From the NCBI GenBank assembly GCA_003650925.1, contig QMSP01000004.1:1-64000 (forward strand): DNA of 64,000 bases, read 5' to 3'. The notes beneath the pieces are model-generated. The model was given only the letters and a program-made list of their open reading frames with translations, had not been told where the DNA came from and ran no database searches. This document shows, piece after piece, positions 60,901 to 64,000 of this stretch. Each line of letters starts with the position of its first letter. Position 1 is the first letter of the stretch. This DNA is from Thermoprotei archaeon. Its GTDB lineage: Archaea; Thermoproteota; Thermoprotei; QMSL01. The position numbers and the translations under genes are program-made.

Positions 60901-62244
60901 GTGAGGCTGAGACGATATCTGGAGAAGCTGAGAGGAATAGGAGAGCTACTAGAGATAAGGGAGGAGGTCAGTCCGGAGCTTGAGATAGCGAGCATAAGTA
61001 TGCTCACAAAGACAGATAAACCCCTCCTCTTCACCAAAGTTGATGGAAAGGACATCCCTGTTGTGACTAATCTCGTGAATAGGAAAAGAATAATGGATGA
61101 GATGAAAGTCAGTGATGATGAAGAGCTCTATGCTAAGTTACTAGAGGCGTGTGAAAAGCCTCTCAAGGGTGAGCTTGTAGATATCAATGAGGCTTCCTTC
61201 GCCTATAGAGAGGAGAAAGCGGACTTGAGTAAGTTGCCTGTGCTCAAGCACTTCGAGAAGGATCCTGGGCCTTACGTAACATCTAGCATTGTAATAGCTA
61301 AGCAAATCGATGGTAAGATACATAATGCCTCAGTCCACAGGATCTTGGTGAAGGGAAGAGATAAGGGCACCATAAGGATCGTGCCTAGACATCTATGGAA
61401 GCTGTACAAGGAGGCGTTAAACAAAGGAAAGGAGCTGCCTGTAGTGGTGCTAGTAGGTGTGCATCCTCTAGTCATTCTAGCAGCCGCTTCGTCCCCGCCT
61501 TTTGGAGTGTATGAGATGTACGTGGCCAACCGTCTTATGAAGGGAGAAATGAAGTTTGTAACCATGCCTGAGAGCAATATAATAGTGCCCTCAGAGGCAG
61601 AGATAGTCTTGGAAGGCTACATAACTGCTGAAGAGGAGGATGAAGGACCTTTTGTAGATATCCTTGGAATATACGACAAGAGGCGAAAACAGCCTGTTAT
61701 AAGGTTTGAGAGGATGTGGCTCTCAGAGAGAGCTGTATATCATGCCATAATACCTGGAGGCGATGAACATAAGGTGCTCATGGGACTTCATAGAGAGGCC
61801 TCCATTTGGGACGCTGTTAGGAGAGTTGTGCCCAGAGTATGGAAGGTGAGGTTAACATCGGGAGGAGGCGGATGGCTTCATGCTGTGATCTCAATAAGCA
61901 AATCATGTGAAGGCGATGGAAAGAATGCCATAATGGCTGCCTTTGCGGCTCATCCCTCTTTGAAACATGTAGTAGTCGTAGATGATGATATTGATGTGGA
62001 CAGGCTTGAGGAGGTTGAGTGGAGCATAGCTACTAGGCTACAGGCTTCAAGAGGGCTTGTGGTCATAAGAGGAGCTAGAGGATCAAGTCTAGACCCATCG
62101 GCTGATCAGGAGAATCTGATAACAGATAAAATAGGAGTGGACGCTACTCGAAGCTTATTCAAGCCACGTGAAGCCTATCAGCGAGTAAAGCCATATGTCA
62201 ATAAGAGGATCATGGAGCTCCTAAAGAAGTTGGAGGGATACTAG
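60901..62244 (+). CDS. UbiD-family decarboxylase, probable anhydromevalonate phosphate decarboxylase
   Basis: Needs prenylated FMN. 447 residues; SSIVIAKQIDGKIHNASVHRI near residue 120 (prFMN/metal site), PFGVYEMYVANRLM, EGYITAEEEDEGPFVDILGIYD near residue 239 and the VVVDDDIDVDRLEEVEWSIATR segment (metal-coordinating Asp and Glu) are typical of UbiD. It directly precedes the large subunit of aconitase X. In archaea that partner pair gives trans-anhydromevalonate 5-phosphate decarboxylase and phosphomevalonate dehydratase; hence the specific call. The prFMN synthase UbiX is not in the window. Confidence 0.88.
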   Translation: MRLRRYLEKLRGIGELLEIREEVSPELEIASISMLTKTDKPLLFTKVDGKDIPVVTNLVNRKRIMDEMKVSDDEELYAKLLEACEKPLKGELVDINEASFAYREEKADLSKLPVLKHFEKDPGPYVTSSIVIAKQIDGKIHNASVHRILVKGRDKGTIRIVPRHLWKLYKEALNKGKELPVVVLVGVHPLVILAAASSPPFGVYEMYVANRLMKGEMKFVTMPESNIIVPSEAEIVLEGYITAEEEDEGPFVDILGIYDKRRKQPVIRFERMWLSERAVYHAIIPGGDEHKVLMGLHREASIWDAVRRVVPRVWKVRLTSGGGGWLHAVISISKSCEGDGKNAIMAAFAAHPSLKHVVVVDDDIDVDRLEEVEWSIATRLQASRGLVVIRGARGSSLDPSADQENLITDKIGVDATRSLFKPREAYQRVKPYVNKRIMELLKKLEGY

Positions 62245-62247
62245 ACT

Positions 62248-63420
62248 ATGTACCTTACAAAGGAGGAGGAGAAGGCTCTTGAAGGCGAGTATGGAGAAGC
62301 TATTGCAATGGCTATGAGAATACTGGTTACGCTTGGTGAGATGAATAATGCTGAGAGACTGATTAAGATAAATAGCGCGCACGTATCTGGAATATCATAT
62401 GTCAACATAGGAGAGGAGGGGCTCGAATTCATCCTCAAAATGGCAGAAGCAAAAGTTAAGGTTAGAACTACATGCAATCCAGCCTGCATGGACCTGGAGA
62501 GGTGGAGAGATCTCGGCATCTCAGAGCACATAGCAGAGGGACAGCTCAGAATAGCAGAGGCCCTTAGAGACATGAACATAGAGGAGACATTCACTTGCAC
62601 CCCTTACTTTGTAGGAAACAGGCCATCAAAGGACAGCCATGTATCTTGGGGAGAATCCTCGGCAGTAGTCTTCGCTAATACTTTCCTCGAGGCAAGAACC
62701 AACAGGGAGGGTGGGCCTTCTGCCCTTGCATCAGCCATAGTTGGAAAAACCCCTTTATATGGATTACATCTAGAGGAGAATAGAAGACCTACGGTAAGAG
62801 TGAAGATAGAATATACACCAAGTAGTTTATGTGACTACAGCATGGTGGGCTATATCATAGGCTACAGGATACAGCGCGGAATACCTTTAGTCGAAGGACT
62901 AAAGGTGCAAGACGAGGATCAGGCTAAGGCATTCTCTGCAGGCCTAGCAGCAGCCAGCAACGTATCAATGGCTATTCTAAAGCCTCAACCACAGCCTCTC
63001 GAGGTAGTGGAGATAGATGAAAAGGAGGTTAAGGAGTACTATGAGCGATTTAACATCCATGAAAAGCCTGACTTGATTTTTATAGGATGCCCTCACTGTT
63101 CACTAGAAGAGCTCATGTATGTGGATCTGCTCATTAAAAAACCACTTAAAGGAGTGGAGTTCTGGATGTGTACTTCACGAGGAGTATACATGAAGGCTAA
63201 GAGGAGAGGGATTATAGACAGCTTGGAGAGCAAGGGCGTTAAAGTGTTGAAGGATATGTGTATAGTTGTTACGAAGATAAGGGATATGGGATATGAGAGC
63301 GTATGGACTAATTCATCAAAAGCAGCTCATTACCTCAAGCTTCTGCATGGGGTAAAGGTAAGGCTGTGTAGTATCAAGAGCATAGTCTCCTCAATTACCA
63401 AGCGTGCTAATACACCGTAA
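62248..63420 (+). CDS. Aconitase X large subunit, probable phosphomevalonate dehydratase
   Basis: Dehydrates 5-phosphomevalonate to trans-anhydromevalonate 5-phosphate in the archaeal mevalonate pathway. 390 residues with VKVRTTCNPACMDLERW, EETFTCTPYFVGNRPSKDSHVSWGESSAVVFANT near residue 112 and NREGGPSALASAIVGKTPLYG, the AcnX large-subunit pattern. Cysteines (TTCN, TCTP, GCPHC) could bind the Fe-S cluster. Follows ubiD by 3 bases; probably one operon. Confidence 0.9.
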   Translation: MYLTKEEEKALEGEYGEAIAMAMRILVTLGEMNNAERLIKINSAHVSGISYVNIGEEGLEFILKMAEAKVKVRTTCNPACMDLERWRDLGISEHIAEGQLRIAEALRDMNIEETFTCTPYFVGNRPSKDSHVSWGESSAVVFANTFLEARTNREGGPSALASAIVGKTPLYGLHLEENRRPTVRVKIEYTPSSLCDYSMVGYIIGYRIQRGIPLVEGLKVQDEDQAKAFSAGLAAASNVSMAILKPQPQPLEVVEIDEKEVKEYYERFNIHEKPDLIFIGCPHCSLEELMYVDLLIKKPLKGVEFWMCTSRGVYMKAKRRGIIDSLESKGVKVLKDMCIVVTKIRDMGYESVWTNSSKAAHYLKLLHGVKVRLCSIKSIVSSITKRANTP

Positions 63421-63823
63421 TCTTAGCCATCCCTTGCTTGAATTCAATAAGCACCTCTCTATCTTGAAACGATGAAGAGTTGAGCAATTCTCGAGGTATG
63501 TCATAAGCAAAGGGTACCTCTCCCATGGCACATCCTGTGGCTACGACGCTATCAGGCTCAAGCATCAGAATGGCCTTAGGTGCTATGCTCCTCCTAGCCA
63601 GCGCGTATATTATGTAGGAGCCCACGGTTGAACCTCTGCCATGGGGCATGACAAGAATGCGGTCCTTTAAGGCCTTCCCATGTATAGGAGAACTTGGATT
63701 AATTATTCTTGAGGTTTGAGGGTCTACTTCTCCAAAGAATGAAATAGGCTCCTCTGATATCAACAATCTTCCTCTAACTTTGGCGCTTATGTATGAGGGA
63801 GCTTTTGCCTTATAGACTTTCAT
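63407..63823 (-). CDS. Aconitase X small subunit (swivel domain)
   Basis: The partner of the large subunit. 138 residues: GRLLISEEPISFFGEVDPQTSRIINPSSPIHGKALKDRILVMPHGRGSTVGSYIIY is the swivel-domain signature with the catalytic Ser in GRGSTVGS. Encoded on the opposite strand and convergent with the large subunit, overlapping it by 14 bases. Upstream it is coupled by ATGA to a partial gene at the edge. Confidence 0.9.
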   Translation of the reverse strand: MKVYKAKAPSYISAKVRGRLLISEEPISFFGEVDPQTSRIINPSSPIHGKALKDRILVMPHGRGSTVGSYIIYALARRSIAPKAILMLEPDSVVATGCAMGEVPFAYDIPRELLNSSSFQDREVLIEFKQGMAKITVY

Positions 63824-64000
63824 ACCGACACCGAGAGTAAAGAGTGTCCTTCACCAAACACTTCCTTGGCTACTTTGGCCACTAGAGCTCTATGCTCTGG
63901 AAAGGTGTAGACTCTTGCCACATCAACATATCCTTGAAGCACATTAATTATCGTGGAGAGATCAGTCAGCTTCTTCTTGATGGGTTTGCCTTCATGATCA
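63820..64000 (-). CDS. Partial gene, C-terminal end only
   Basis: The last 59 codons of a minus-strand gene, running off the window. The visible part includes HEGKPIKKKLTDLSTIIN, VLQGYVDVARVYTFPEHRALV and the end LLSVSV. The stop overlaps the AcnX small-subunit start by 4 bases (ATGA), so it is co-translated. I do not recognise the family. Confidence 0.7.
   Translation of the reverse strand, partial: DHEGKPIKKKLTDLSTIINVLQGYVDVARVYTFPEHRALVAKVAKEVFGEGHSLLSVSV

Noticed and set aside
1-64000. CRISPR arrays, insertion sequences, integrases, prophage or toxin-antitoxin pairs
   Set aside because: I looked for regularly spaced repeats, transposase motifs and paired small genes and saw none.

Overview
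The window is a gene-dense stretch of an archaeal chromosome, almost certainly from a thermophile or hyperthermophile of the Thermoproteota (TACK) group. It encodes an archaeal replication and recombination set (Orc1/Cdc6, PolB, PolD small subunit, DnaG, PriS/PriL, GINS51, PCNA, RadA, a RadB-like protein, a RecJ-like DHH nuclease, XPD). It also encodes archaeal/eukaryotic-type ribosomal proteins (L12/P1, L10/P0, L1, L11, L18Ae, L31e, L39e, L44e, S19e, S27e) and archaeal lipid and protein-glycosylation enzymes (CarS, AglB). An archaeal histone together with a PolD subunit argues against classical Sulfolobales and Thermoproteales. It fits deeper TACK lineages such as Korarchaeia, Methanomethylicia, Nezharchaeia or Bathyarchaeia, but I cannot name the lineage. 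Very GC-rich structural RNAs (5S, SRP RNA, tRNAs) in a genome of moderate GC, and tRNAs with introns, support a hot habitat.

Layout. 1-5.4 kb: a possible gene start at the edge, polyamine genes (AdoMet decarboxylase, spermidine synthase), a DUF429 gene overlapping the PolD small subunit, then DUF99 and orc1/cdc6. 5.4-6.05 kb: a non-coding region upstream of orc1 with an AT-rich tract and two pairs of inverted repeats sharing one core, followed by 5S rRNA; this is a good candidate for a replication origin, a non-coding RNA gene, or both. 6.2-20.1 kb: DUF1512, methionine aminopeptidase, a UPF0173 hydrolase, an unusual structured RNA in front of tyrS, dnaG, a RecJ-like nuclease, PolB, two radical SAM proteins around an N-acetyltransferase, a nucleotidyltransferase, a TtcA/Ncs6-like protein with a degenerate PP-loop, and SRP RNA. 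20.1-33.4 kb: a looser, more accessory zone with a box C/D sRNA, the histone gene, six tRNAs (three with introns, one in a non-canonical place), a UroD-like protein, a five-bladed-propeller protein, a COG1237 hydrolase, NrdD/NrdG, a methyltransferase, ThiL, an MFS transporter and a COG1031 radical SAM protein.

33.4-46.2 kb is a long minus-strand run for translation and secretion: YhbY-like protein, S19e, PDCD5, L39e, L31e, aIF6, L18Ae, prefoldin alpha, FtsY, ArgF, D-aminoacyl-tRNA deacylase, SecE, NusG, L11, L1, L10, L12, AlaS, DUF434. 46.2-51.8 kb is a plus-strand replication and translation run: TFS, PCNA, PriL, PriS, GINS51, L44e, S27e, aIF2-alpha, Nop10. 51.8-60.9 kb holds AglB with a small zinc-ribbon gene, RadA, a membrane protein, CarS, a RadB-like ATPase, an RNase H-fold protein, a Clp1/Grc3-type kinase and XPD. 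60.9-64 kb holds a UbiD-type decarboxylase plus both subunits of aconitase X, which together match the two defining steps of the archaeal mevalonate pathway (phosphomevalonate dehydratase and anhydromevalonate phosphate decarboxylase).

No CRISPR array, insertion sequence, integrase or prophage was seen. The best candidates for something undescribed are the orc1-5S intergenic region, the K-turn-containing RNA immediately upstream of tyrS, the acceptor-stem intron of tRNA-Glu, and the RNase H-fold protein beside radB.
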